From the NCBI GenBank assembly GCA_026874595.1, contig CM049313.1, positions 77,510,659-77,574,658 on the forward strand: a stretch of DNA of 64,000 nucleotides, given 5' to 3'. Both the position numbers and the translations under genes were made by a program. Below are positions 34,947-46,484 of the stretch, piece after piece. Every line of letters starts with the position of its first letter. Positions within the stretch are counted from its first letter, which is position 1. The notes beneath the pieces are model-generated. The model was not told where the DNA came from. It made no database searches and worked only from the letters and a program-made list of their open reading frames with translations. Source of the stretch: Sipunculus nudus. Its lineage: Eukaryota; Annelida; Sipuncula; Golfingiida; Sipunculidae.

Positions 34947-35936
34947 ACCTAAGATTGGGATGAAAAATGAACAGTTGCATGCAAACAAGTGGCTATATAT
35001 ATTTCAGTGGACATGCGAGTGGTTACGATGTATCCATTGGTAAATACTTATCAAATTCCTCTCGATCATTTTGTCGCAATTACTTACATTAAAATCGTAT
35101 GTAGAAAATAGAACGATCGACGTGCTTATGAAAACATTCTTTAAATTTCTACAATTTTTCGCACATGTAGGCTTTTCAAACGTTCGCATGTAATTTGTCT
35201 TACTCTATTAATTTCCCGCGCATCAGCTAAGATAAAGACTGCATTTGTAAGCATAATATGGCTTGCAAGTAAACAGTTGGCAGGATCAATTTTAAAACTG
35301 CATATTGTATCCCTGTACGTGTGTCTGTGGTGTGTTATATCGTTCACCTATGAAATATGGTGTTCCATTTGAATCTTATAATATTGTAAATATGTGTGTT
35401 ATGCATTGGTCTTTAGGAAATACATCCATTTTTCTCTTAATGCACACTTTAATATCGTTTGTCAATCTTACGAAGATATGATTCGCCTACGGCAGATTTG
35501 AAACAAGTGACCCAGGGGTTTCTTTGGGTGATATTTTGTCCGGAATCGAACCAGCGACCTTCACCTTTTAAATTGTGTTTCTCCTGTGTTTCTTCTTTCA
35601 CGTTACTTATCCCTGTATGAGAGTTTTCGCGCATGCGCAAGTTTGGACCTCTGGTGACGCAGTTTTATAATGGTAAACAGACACCGCGAACCCAGAATTA
35701 TAATTATGTATAAAACAGGTGAAGTAGAGATAGTAAATCCGTGTGCTGGATGTTTTTTTTTTTTTTTTCTTACCGGGAAACTTTATTCAGCAAAGACGAA
35801 CAAATGGTGTGAGACAATGCACATATTATTGCAAATGGTTATGTACCTTTAATCAAAATCTGCATAAAAAATTACTACGAATATATCTGTATAAAACGCA
35901 ATCTTAAAGAATTACCATGGTTTACATAGATCTTTA
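34947..35936. other. Heparanase 3' flank; weak SINE-like B-box
   Basis: No clear AATAAA follows the stop closely. Near 35545-35565 the minus strand carries 'ggttcgattccgg', a perfect RNA polymerase III B-box of the tRNA type, but no convincing A-box or cloverleaf was found around it. It may be a tRNA-derived SINE remnant. Nothing else is recognised. Confidence 0.35.
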
Positions 35937-36559
35937 TACGGTGGCTCGTATAGGACACACATAAAAATTACTTTTATCTCGTTCCCACGCGATAGTTTCT
36001 CGTGGCCACGCAATAATTATCTCGTTCCCATGTGATATAATTATCGCGTGAGAATGAGATAAATTTAGATAGACAATAGAGTAAGACCGACATCTTAAAT
36101 CCTTGAAGCATTTTTCTCTACACTTGATGACTATTTATGATCTGTTATTTGCATGAATATAGAGCGGGCTTAATATGCTGAGACCTGAAATGATGCAACC
36201 GGGACTCATACAACACTTATGGGCCATGTTTGTTCAGACAACGTGTGAGCTCGGAAAGGGAAAGGGGGGGGGGGGGTGTTAGTTCGGGTAAAATATGTGT
36301 CATACTTAATTTTCATCATATGAAATACATAACTGAAATATTATTTTGCAGAAAAAGATGGGAGGGGGAAGAATGAGCATGTCTCATTGCCTACCCCCCT
36401 CTACCCCCCCCCCCCCCCCAAGCCTATAATGAAGTGGCATGACTGACACCTTTCGTTGAAGGCTTCTGCCTTGAGATATAACACAAACCGACACGTTGTT
36501 TTCCCTGTTCGGTATACCCAAGATTATATAATCCTAACCCTAGCCCTTAACTAGGGACC

Positions 36560-37690
36560 CACGGGTTTCGACGCTCAGCTGCATTTGTCCACAAGGATAT
36601 ACGTTTATGAGGTATTCCAAAATATTGGTCCTGTGATCAGTTTGAAGCCTACCTGTCTACCCAAACTGGAGTTATCATCCATAAACTAATTTGTGAATGG
36701 GTGGGCCCTGTGACCTTAACCTTTGACCTTACAACCCCAAAATCAAAAGGAAACTTCCCCTACTGGCAGGTGCACCATATGTTGATGATGGAAGGATTGA
36801 GATGAAAAGTTTGGCTTAAAATGCATCCACAATCTTTCTAAAGTAGTGGGTCCTGTGACCTTGACCTTTGATCTCATGACCCCAGAATCAACAGTTCTTT
36901 CATCAGTGGTGGGCCATATATAAGTCAAGTTTGCAACCAATGTTTCAAACTAAACTGGGGTTATCATCTTGAAACTAATATGTGGATTGATGGCCACCAT
37001 GACCTTGACCTTGTGACCCCAAAATCCATATGTTACTTCCACTACTGGCAGGTAAGCAACATCTGAAAGTCAGAATGTTTGGGACAGAAATTTTGGCTAA
37101 AAATACATCAACAATATTTTTAAAGAAGTGAGTCCTGTGACCTTGACCTTTGGCCTTATGCCCCCAAAATCAAAAGGGTTCTTACATTTATTGTGGGTCA
37201 TATATAAGTTAAAATTGAAACCAATATGTCAATCCAAACTGGAGTTATCATCCAGAAACAAATATGTGAACAGATGGGCCCCTGTGACGATGACCTTTGA
37301 CCTTGTGACCCCCAAATCAATCAGTTTCTTCCCCTATTGGCAGCTTAGCTATATGTGCTAGATGGAAGGTTTGGATGAAAAGTTTGGCTTAAAATGCATC
37401 AACAATATTTCTAAATAAGTGGGTACTATGACCTTGACCTTTGACCTCACGACCCCAAAATTGAACAGAATCTTCCTCTATTGGCAGGTTAGCAATATCT
37501 TGAAGGTGGAAGGTTTGGGATGAAAAGTTTGGCTTAAAATGCAGGAATAATCTTTTAAAAAAGAGACCTTGACCTCTGACCTCATGACCCAAAAATCATA
37601 TAGGTCCTTGCTTTAGTGGTGGGCAATATGTAATTCAAGTTTGAAATCCATGTGTCAATACAACCTGGAGTTATCATTTGGAAACAAATT
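36560..37690. repeat. About 145-bp tandem array with TGACCTTGACCTTTGACC motif
   Basis: The motif recurs at 36711, 36856, 37000, 37138, 37285 (the strongest core at 37291), 37429 and about 37564. Spacings are 135-147 bp. Two alternating spacer types follow the motif. One has 'ctattggcaggt' and 'gatgaaaagtttggcttaaa'. The other has 'tggtgggccatatataagt' and 'ctggagttatcatc'. The real higher-order unit is therefore a dimer of about 290 bp. No gene. Confidence 0.85.
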
Positions 37691-37692
37691 TG

Positions 37693-37712
37693 TGTGGATG
37701 GATGGATGGATG

Positions 37713-37756
<44 letters not shown>
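37693..37756. repeat. TGGA/CAGA tetranucleotide microsatellite
   Basis: A run of 'tgga' units is followed directly by about 14 'caga' units ('gacagacagacagacaga'). It lies at the right edge of the 145-bp array. Confidence 0.95.
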
Positions 37757-38590
37757 GGGTGATAACTATATTGCATCCACTTGTGATCAATACACACACC
37801 AGGTTTTGGGACATGAGATGTAATTACAGCTGAGAAACTGACATGATTGTTGTCATTTTATAGTAAAAAAATAAAAAAATATTCGTTAAAATAACAAAAA
37901 ATACAGGTGACGCCACCACTTTTCGGGACTGACGAAACTAGTCATGGTCAATATTCAAGGCAAGATTCATGACGATCCAAGCATTAATTAACAAGATATT
38001 GGAGGTTTTGTATTATATTTTTTAATATTCTGGGGGGTACTTTCAAACCCCATAGCTCGGAGGATATAGGTCGCGGTTACCTAATTTCAGGTTTCCAAGG
38101 AGATTTTTATTGACCTCCCTGGATATTCACCTAGAAGTTTCTAGGTCCAGCAGTTACGATTTGTGCCCTGCTAACGGACGGCCGGACGGACAAAGCGCCA
38201 TTCCTATACCTCAGTTGACTTACAGTCAGCTGAGCTAAAAAATAAAATTTTTTCTGAAAAGCTAAAGTGCAAACAAATGTTTCAGTTTAATCATATGTTT
38301 GGTACACAAGGGTTGATATCACCCTTACCCTAAAAAAAAACTTAATACACTTTTCCATGAACAAATAAAAATGGGCAAGTTGAACCACGCAATGAAATGT
38401 TGAACCAACGCAATGAAAACCCTGAAAATTTAACTCGCAGTATTCTGCGCAAAAGCACATACGACATATAATTATCTCGCGGCCACGAGATACTATCGCG
38501 TGGGAACGAGATAATGATCCCGCGGCCACGAGATACTATCGCGTGGGAGCGAGATAAAAAAAATCTGGGTGTCCTATACGAGCCACCGTA

Positions 38591-41484
38591 TCTATACTCT
38601 GAAGCGAACTTATTAGTAAAAAGATTACCCTCTATGCTGCCGTTTGGCGTTTGCGCCAAACATTGCCACATTAAAAGAAAAAGAGGCACACATTGGCATG
38701 CTGAGGGGTTTCTCAAGGACTCCAAAGATACATAAACATTTGCAAAAACATGTTCATTATCTCACGCCATTAGTTCATTATGGCTGAGAACAACAGTTTA
38801 CCAGTCAAACCATCCCGGCACACGGACCTCCATATCACCTGTTTTATGCGCTGTTGTGGTTCTGTGTGTCAGTAAACGCAGTTCACGCGAGCACGTGTCT
38901 TTTTACCATGGCAAGAGTGCATGTCCAGAGGTACCCCCAAACAAGGAAAAGTTACATGAAAGAGGAAACACAGAAGAAACGCCGGTTGGAAGCTTGAAAA
39001 AATCCTGATTTGCACAATTGATCGCGCCCGGTGCTGGCTTTTATGCACCTGCGTACCGGAGTAAAAACACGGTTTTAGATAGATATATCGACAGACACCA
39101 TAATATTTTTGTGAATAGTTCCCTTTTAAAGTAAGGTAAGTACATCTGACACATGTTTTTGTTACAATCGATTAGATAAAGTTGCATGTACTACTTTTTT
39201 ATTGCTGAACCATATAGCTACACTGTCAGACGTGGTTTTTTATCTATAGGTGTTTATATATTCACGTGCCACGACATATGTAATATCTTCCGCTGAAAGT
39301 TTATTTTTTATCAATACATGAAAAACCACATACGTCTTACAAGTTCAGTGTCTTTTTTTCACCTGTTTTGGTTCACCATGCACGTGTGTTGAAAAAAATA
39401 TAATCTAAGTTATCTACACAATACTTCCAAACTATACCTACACAACTATGAAAAAGAAAGCGTAACAATACCGTGTGGCCGTGACATGAAAATTTTGCGA
39501 ATGCGCCAAGTTTAGCAAGATGTATTTTTTCTTGAATCACCAAGAAATCAAGATTTTTACTGTTCACTGTTAGTTTGAAGTGTTTATGTTTTCATTCACG
39601 TCACTGATCGCGCCCGGTTAGAGTTTATTACTACTGAGCATAGGCTTTGGTAAATGATTTTAGAACAAATTCATGGCAGACACTATTACATTTCCCACTA
39701 GAGAACACTGTATTTTATGTATACCTAATAAGCCGAGTAATGAATTGTGCATTTAGCTTTACATATACACTCTCTTTTGAAATCCGATATTGCACCTGAT
39801 GCCGGTAACTCATATTAAAATTTTCCCGACACTCAAACCAAGTTCATCAATAATCGCGGGGGAGGGGGGTCAATATTAACATTTCTCCCAATAGTCAGCC
39901 CTACAAAGGGCACATTTTTTCCGGTATACATAATTACATACACAAATAAGAACTTACGCATATACTTGACCGACCTATTCCATTGTGTAATTAAAGCACA
40001 TTCAGCTTAAACAAAGATTAGCGTTTTAATTCGGATCTTATAACTGACTGCACGTGCCGATTTATATATTTGCGTATGATTAATCCTTCCTTTTCTATTA
40101 ATCCATTCCGTTAACATCGACAGAGCTAAGCCGGCTTTCCCGTTTTAACGATTACCTGGTGTACTATCTGGCGGTCCCGTGGTGTAAATCCCGCCACTCC
40201 GTGCTAACAGAGAGATCTGTCACGGCGAGGTGTTCATACGTATCCTGTATACATACACAGTGTATATCGTATTGTCACGTGCCTCAAGATTTGGCTTTAT
40301 ACGGCTTGGATTGGTGTACATTGGCCTGTTTATGCGGCCTTTAAGCGGCAGGCAGGCGTAACTGTTGGTAAACATGTGCCCGCCTTGACGTTTCTAAGGT
40401 CGCGCCCGGCAGGAGCAGACAGGGACCACCCCGCAACTTCTTACAGCACCTTGAATAAATCCGACACACGACATGCACCGACCGGTAAGCTATTTGTATA
40501 TATACCTTACACATGATATTGCGCGCCCTTAATGTAGAGTTAAACGTTCTAAGGACCCTTCATTTGTGGTGTGCCTCGCTGATAATAAACCATGGACCTT
40601 GCATGGGTTGTTTGCTGTCGCTATACAAAACGACAATGGAAACGTACAAAGTTTTGATATTTCTCACGTCTGCAGTTATATTTTACCATGCTGTATAATA
40701 TTTATGGTGTGAATATGGAACTTACAGGTTATCTAGACTCTGGATATATACGTTTTAAGAAGCACTTTGAAAAGGTAAGATTAGATCACGTTCTGAATTT
40801 CATTATTTTAGTTTATTCATTAAATAGTAAAGATTTCAGTAAAGCTATTGAATATAAGGCGAGGCAATATAGTGAAGGAAATCCTGACGTCAACGTTGTT
40901 TTGCCGGTATACTAATCCACCAAAACCAAAATGAAATAAGTCATCTATACTAATAAGCTTAATATCACACAGGGGCTCTGGTTTAATGAATACCATATTG
41001 GCAGAGCTGCCCTCATACACTCAGATACCGGCACGGTCAGAGTGCTTCACGTATAGATAGCGGGTGTTGGCGTCAGAAAATGGAGCAGACGACAGCGGTA
41101 TAAACTCTGTTCCATATGATGTCCCGAGTAGACTGCAGATAAAACCCCCCTTTACCTGTGATGACATTACGGTGACCCTGTAATGTCACACACTTACACC
41201 TGTCACCGTGGTAGTGATTACCGATGTATATGAAACCCAGGGATGTTTGACCATGAAGAGCAAAGCTGGGGTCAGGAAAGACTAACTTAGTGATACTTAT
41301 AGTGATCAATATATACATCGTTTAAAATGAAAGATCTGCAAGTTTTAACGGAACTGTTTAATTCCAAAGCTTTAGCGAAATATAGACCAAAGGGATATAA
41401 AATAACAATACAAATAAAAGACTCTGTTTAAGGAAAGTTATATTAGGGCATTTTTTATATTTCGTGTCCAGTATACCATTTTAT
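38591..41484. other. Intergenic, no gene recognised
   Basis: No coding region is supported. The motif 'gatcgcgcccggt' or a near copy recurs at about 39019, 39605 and 40398. A CpG-richer stretch at about 40130-40490 ends in a donor-like 'atgcaccgaccg' followed by gtaagc. This could be a non-coding first exon of the downstream FAM184-like gene, but nothing links them directly. A small hairpin lies at 41158-41191. Confidence 0.3.
41158..41191. other. Short hairpin
   Basis: TGACATTAC (41162-41170) pairs with GTAATGTCA (41180-41188) around a 9-base loop. The pairing extends by GTG/CAC with a one-base bulge. Function unknown. Confidence 0.5.
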
Positions 41485-41827
41485 TAAGGCCAAAATAAAA
41501 AAAAAAAGGTATGGTTCTCAGGCACTTTTTTTCAGAAACCAATGCGGGCGGGCGGTTTTTTAATTTTTAATTTTTTTTGGTATGTTTCGATAAAAATATC
41601 AAATAAAGAGTGAAAAGCATGATAATAAAATATTTATTTTGCTAAACAAGTAAAAGCACTACATAACAAAGGAAATTGTATGATTTAAATCTTCTTGAAG
41701 GAAATGTCCAAGCGGCTGCAGCTCAAAATTGTTAAATTTGAAAATCAAAATAAAAATTTTTGATGCGGGGGTTTAAAATTGATGCAGGCGGTGCCTGAGA
41801 ACCATACCTTTATATTTTTTTGGCCTA
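41485..41827. mobile_element. MITE family copy B
   Basis: Left end TAAGGCCAAAA then poly-A then GGTATGGTTCTCAGGCAC; right end 'gtgcctgagaaccatacc' then a T-rich run and 'ggcctaa'. The inner 18 bp are a perfect inverted pair. The element is about 340 bp with no coding capacity, and is the least disturbed copy in the window. Confidence 0.85.
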
Positions 41828-43188
41828 ATAGGTCTCCATTTTATCTTAAGAATATGGGTACGCCACTATATTTTCAATAATCCAAAACACAGCTTAGTCC
41901 AAAATGAATTAAAACCACCTAATCTAATGATAATAAAAATAAAAAGAAATGAAACTACCTATTCTAATAATTAAGAATAAAATGAAAGGAAACTACCTAT
42001 TCAAAGAAGAAAAAGATGAATGGAAACTATCGGTTTGAATAATACAGTGAATGGAAACTAACCATTCCAAGGGCCCATAATTGAAAACCAGAAACCAAGG
42101 CTTCTGAATGATAAATCCTTTCAGTTACATTTAGTGCATGTACAAAATACATTCATTTAAGGCACTGGATGGCTAAATCTGGCGAAATTAGCCTTTGATA
42201 CGGTTATACATAAGTCTGGTCTTTGGTACATTTACATATTAACAATCAATTGTTTGGAGATGGAATATCAGTAACATGACATACACGGCTGGTCGGCTTG
42301 TGCACTTTGATGATACCCTGTACACGGAGTGCTATTGACTGTTTACATGAAATGTTACCATCCAAAAAGTCTTGGAGTGCCAACAGTTGCAAAACGCTAC
42401 TATATATTAAAATTTGACCCTGCCCCCCCCCCCCTAAACCACTATCATTTAACATTTCCAATTCATGATCAGCCAGGATTCATACAGCCGTATACATAAT
42501 GTATACATGATTAACAGTCCTGTCAGCTGTCAGTCCACATCGTGCCGAACAGAGATTAGCTGTGTTAATTCTTTAAACACCATTTGTTAATTCAAATACC
42601 ACGTCAGTGTTTGAATTCTATTAATGCCAGCATACACAAACCGGGCTTACACAGCTCCAATCGTATATTGTTCTGTCAGAATCAAAGAAATCATTATTCG
42701 CCTTGCAAGTATGTCGACTTCACAGAATAGAAATCGTTACCACTGCCAACATTCACTACAGACAAACACAAGCAGGACCTATAGCTTACTTGTTCTCCCG
42801 GCCACTCTGCCGAGCACGATGAAAATCGTGGGAAAATGAACATTAATGATAGGATTTCTTAGACCGAGACAGGTAATTTAGTCAATAGCTAATTATGTTT
42901 CTTTGACCATATAGTATTAGGACCTCAACAGCGCCCAAACCTGCATCTCTAGTTACACGCTATATATGTTTAAATTATCCCAGAGCTGGTGAATGACCAT
43001 TGCCGTGACTGACAACATATTGACCACTAGTTGCCGGAGACACTGGTCACACAGACATAATGTATCATGCAACTCAATAATCTAATCACCTGGAACATGG
43101 CCAGGTAAACGCCTACATCAGGTTACGTTGATCCACTGACTTATACTAAGATGGTTGGCTTCACAAGACGACTCTTTTAACCTGCTGG

Positions 43189-43193
<5 letters not shown>
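41828..43193. other. Intergenic, no gene recognised
   Basis: 41880-42060 has loosely repeated 'ggaaactacctattc' phrases (at 41907-42068), a degenerate short tandem repeat. A poly-C run is at 42423-42434. No coding frame is supported. Confidence 0.4.
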
Positions 43194-43194
<1 letters not shown>

Positions 43195-43275
<81 letters not shown>

Positions 43276-43306
43276 AGATGGGGGGGGGGGGGGGGGGAGG
43301 GGGGGA
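43195..43306. repeat. GA microsatellite followed by poly-G
   Basis: About 40 uninterrupted GA units (43195-43275) precede a poly-G tract of about 25 bases with one A. It lies about 420 bp upstream of the FAM184-like start codon. Confidence 0.98.
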
Positions 43307-43717
43307 ATAATAGTAGCACTGTATTAAGGCAGTAAACTAAACAATACGGGTTGAATTTTATATTTTTTAATCGGTATACGAAAAGGAACTTTTATGAGGG
43401 CGGATAAACGTAAACATTTTAGTATATTTTAATGCTTTAATTTTGTTTTAATTTATTAACCAATATATTTGAGAGTGTGTTATATTTCAATAAGACTCAG
43501 CAATTTAATTCTAATTTCAGTTTAAATGATGTGACGTATCTCAAAGAGTGCCGGGTGGAGTTGCAGACAACATGGACTATGCACGTAAAACAGTTGCCGT
43601 AGATCTCGACATGAATTATACACGCATATATACGTGAACAGATATACTACATAGGCCTATATGTTTACCATTGACACATCGGATACAAGGGTTTAAACGA
43701 CACCAAACAAAGTAAAA

Positions 43718-44461
43718 ATGGCTGCTCAAAATAAGAAAGGGTTTGACTTTCGTATGTCGAAGAAGGTGGCGGAACTCACCCAAGTTGTTCATATGTTGTT
43801 CCAAAGAAACCACGAAAAAGAAATGGAAATGGAAGCATTGAGAGACGCATACGAATACGAGATCGACCTGGTGATCACGGACGCAAAGAACCAGATACAA
43901 AGCTTGGAAGCGAAGTTGAAAAATTTAGAGAGAAACTCCAACTCTGATAAAGTCAACCTGAAGACGCAGATGGACGCATTTGTGGCTCAGAAAGAGAAGG
44001 AGTACAGGGAAGCGACTGGAGCCTTAGACAAGCAGCTCCAGGAGGAGAAGAGAGAATGCCAAAATGTCCGGGATTTATTAATACGAGCTCAGCAGGACAT
44101 AGAACAGTTACGATCCAACGAGAGTCAGGAAACTTCTAAACTTAGTTTACAAATTCAGGACAAAGACAAAGAACTAGCCTCACTAAGAGCAAAAATTAAC
44201 ACATTAGATAAACAACAAAGACACAAAGAAAGTCAGTCAATCGAACTGAAAGATGACCTCCAAAAAGTGAATGAGAGGTTGCAAAAAGAAAATTTTCACT
44301 TACGAGAAGGTTTGACTGATATCAGCAGAACGAAAGACCAGCTCATTGCCAAGACAAAAAGTTTAGAATTAGAAGTCCGGGCTTTAAAACGAGAACTCTC
44401 CAGAAGACTTCCGGAAAAACCGCAGCCAGAGAGGCAGGCGCTACCAAGTGCTGGCTTCATT
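43718..44461 (+). CDS. FAM184-like coiled-coil protein, exon 1 (FAM184 domain)
   Basis: The exon encodes residues 1-248. ATG43718 has a good context (aaaATGG). Residues about 10-60 (FRMSKKVAELTQVVHML...ALRDAYEYEIDLVI) match the conserved N-terminus of FAM184A/B. From there to about 230 the sequence is continuous charged heptad-like coiled coil (QIQSLEAKLKNLER, LKTQMDAFVAQKEKEYREA, LDKQLQEEKREC). The donor is TTCATT followed by gtaagtaa (phase 0). FAM184 proteins are poorly characterised; a cytoskeletal or ciliary role is only inferred from the coiled coil. The in-frame read-through past the donor ends at 44506. Confidence 0.85.
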
Positions 44462-46426
44462 GTAAGTAAAGGTTTGTGCATTTTAGCAAAAGTCAGTGGT
44501 TATTGACGCTAAAATTTGCTATAAAACAAACATTTTTCATCGAAAGCTTTTTTTTTTTTTGCTGCCAAGGCACGAGTATATACAATGTATACTAAAAATA
44601 CAATATATCATGAAAAGAGGCCTCCCCGTGCATGAGCAATCATTATGAACACATTCAGGTATGACCCCTAATATGAGTATCAGGTTTACAGTGGTTGCTA
44701 GGGCTGAAAGGGGCATCAAATTTTGGACCCGAGTACTCAACATTAAATAACCGACTTCGAATCGAGTCGAATCAGGGGTGGAAACAATAATTTAGAATGG
44801 GGGGGGGGGGGGGGGGGATCACATTTTGAGGTCGCGAAGCAGGTGAGCCAAAGCGGGAAGCGAGTAGAATTTTTTGAAAATTCAGGTTGTAATCTTGCAA
44901 TCTGGGGAAACTTAAATGAATTGTATTTTTATATTAGGTGCGCGTCCCCTGCCTTCATGAATAAGACGCCACCTCTTAAAAGATTAAAAGGTAATTTATT
45001 CTGTAGCTCCACTGGCATATGACGTATATATATTGTGCCAGTAGTTCCAATCTTAGCATACATTTTACGTTACATTCAAAGATTGAAAATATAAATAATA
45101 TAAATACTTTTGTATATCTGCCACTATAGTGCATGACGAATTTCCACCTGTTCATTGTAACCTTAGGTCCTTGTGCAAGATTATGGGTGGATAAGAGGTA
45201 CATCGTGGAAGTTACTGTATATGATAACTCTAAAGTAAGATCCTGGTATAGAACTATTTATAGTATATATGGCACGTTTATAAACAAATATATGAATCCA
45301 AACCGTGAGAAGTGTGTGTCAACTCGATGGTTGCATTATAGGTCAGCTCTGTCTGCCAGAATAAAAGCGGCTGCAATTACTCCTGAAAACTTATACTTCA
45401 TGTTCCGCTTATACAAGGTAATTACGGTCTGGTCGACCTGACAAACAAACTGCCTATTTCCCAATCTAAAATATTAACTGAAACAAGAACCTATAATATT
45501 GATACAGAATAAATACAATATTAAATTGACATTTCATGTTGATTCAATATAAATACAAAATTTATTGGAACGTTTCAAGTTGATCCAGCATAATTACACA
45601 ATTTAATTGACCATTCCATGTTGATCCACTCTGAATACAAAATTTAGTGGACCGTTCCATGTTTGTTTTCCTGAACACATAATACGTTAATGATTTATTA
45701 TAAACTTGCTTACAGAAAATAACTACCAACGGAAGTAAAAGCATATCACCCCCCCCCCCCCAAGGTATATATCAAAAGAATCCTACTAACAGAGCTGTCC
45801 CATAAAAAATGTTTCAGAAAATAGCGGCTGTGATGTAGGCTTACACCTTAACATAACACAAACTGACTTTGGCCTTAAAAGCTAAGGGTCTGGTTATTCT
45901 ATTTGCGAGGCGCCCTGTTTGCAAGATATGAATGCATATTATTATACAATAAAGAACGGAAACAAGCAAATGACATTGTCAGTCAAGCACAAGGAAATCT
46001 ACACAATCATTTTCTCTAAATACTATTCAGTTCGTGACTGCATGCTACTTGTTAAGTGTGATTATACGAATAATATATGTTATGCACATAAAGGCACCCC
46101 TACATGAGTCTAACATAACAACAGCAGAACAAATACATAAACATTATAACCAAATGCTACAGGAGTTGTCGCTCTGTAGACTTCGTTCGCAGTTCGCTTA
46201 CCTGCCGGTGTAATATTATTTTATAGTGATACAGCGTCATGTATACTCACTGACAGTAAAACCATCTCATTTGCCAACAGGAGGTTTCTGAAAGTGTTTA
46301 TAACAATGGGCATGTGTTCCCTTTTCCGTACATGTCACTGGGCTATAATTTATAGCAGTGCTCAAGAGACCAAAATATGTTACATAAGTCACAAAATATC
46401 TCCTGCTGACCGTAACTTTTCCAAGG

Positions 46427-46484
<58 letters not shown>

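Larger units (their letters stand above)
35937..38590. mobile_element. TIR-bounded block, 2.65 kb
   Basis: The left end reads TA then CGGTGGCTCGTATAGGACAC (from 35939). The right end is its exact inverse followed by TA (38569-38590), consistent with a TA target duplication. Homology between the ends continues inward for over 100 bp through repeated 'atctcgttcccacgcgata' and 'tctcgtggccacg' motifs. No transposase frame is seen. The interior carries the 145-bp tandem array and a copy of the GGTGRCGCCACC family (37906-37917). It may be one long element or two facing MITEs. Confidence 0.55.

Noticed and set aside
38342..38735. Frames with 'RDTIAWERDK' and 'SRSHAIVSRGR' repeats
   Set aside because: They translate the palindromic 'ctcgtggccgcgagata' subterminal repeats of the TIR element.
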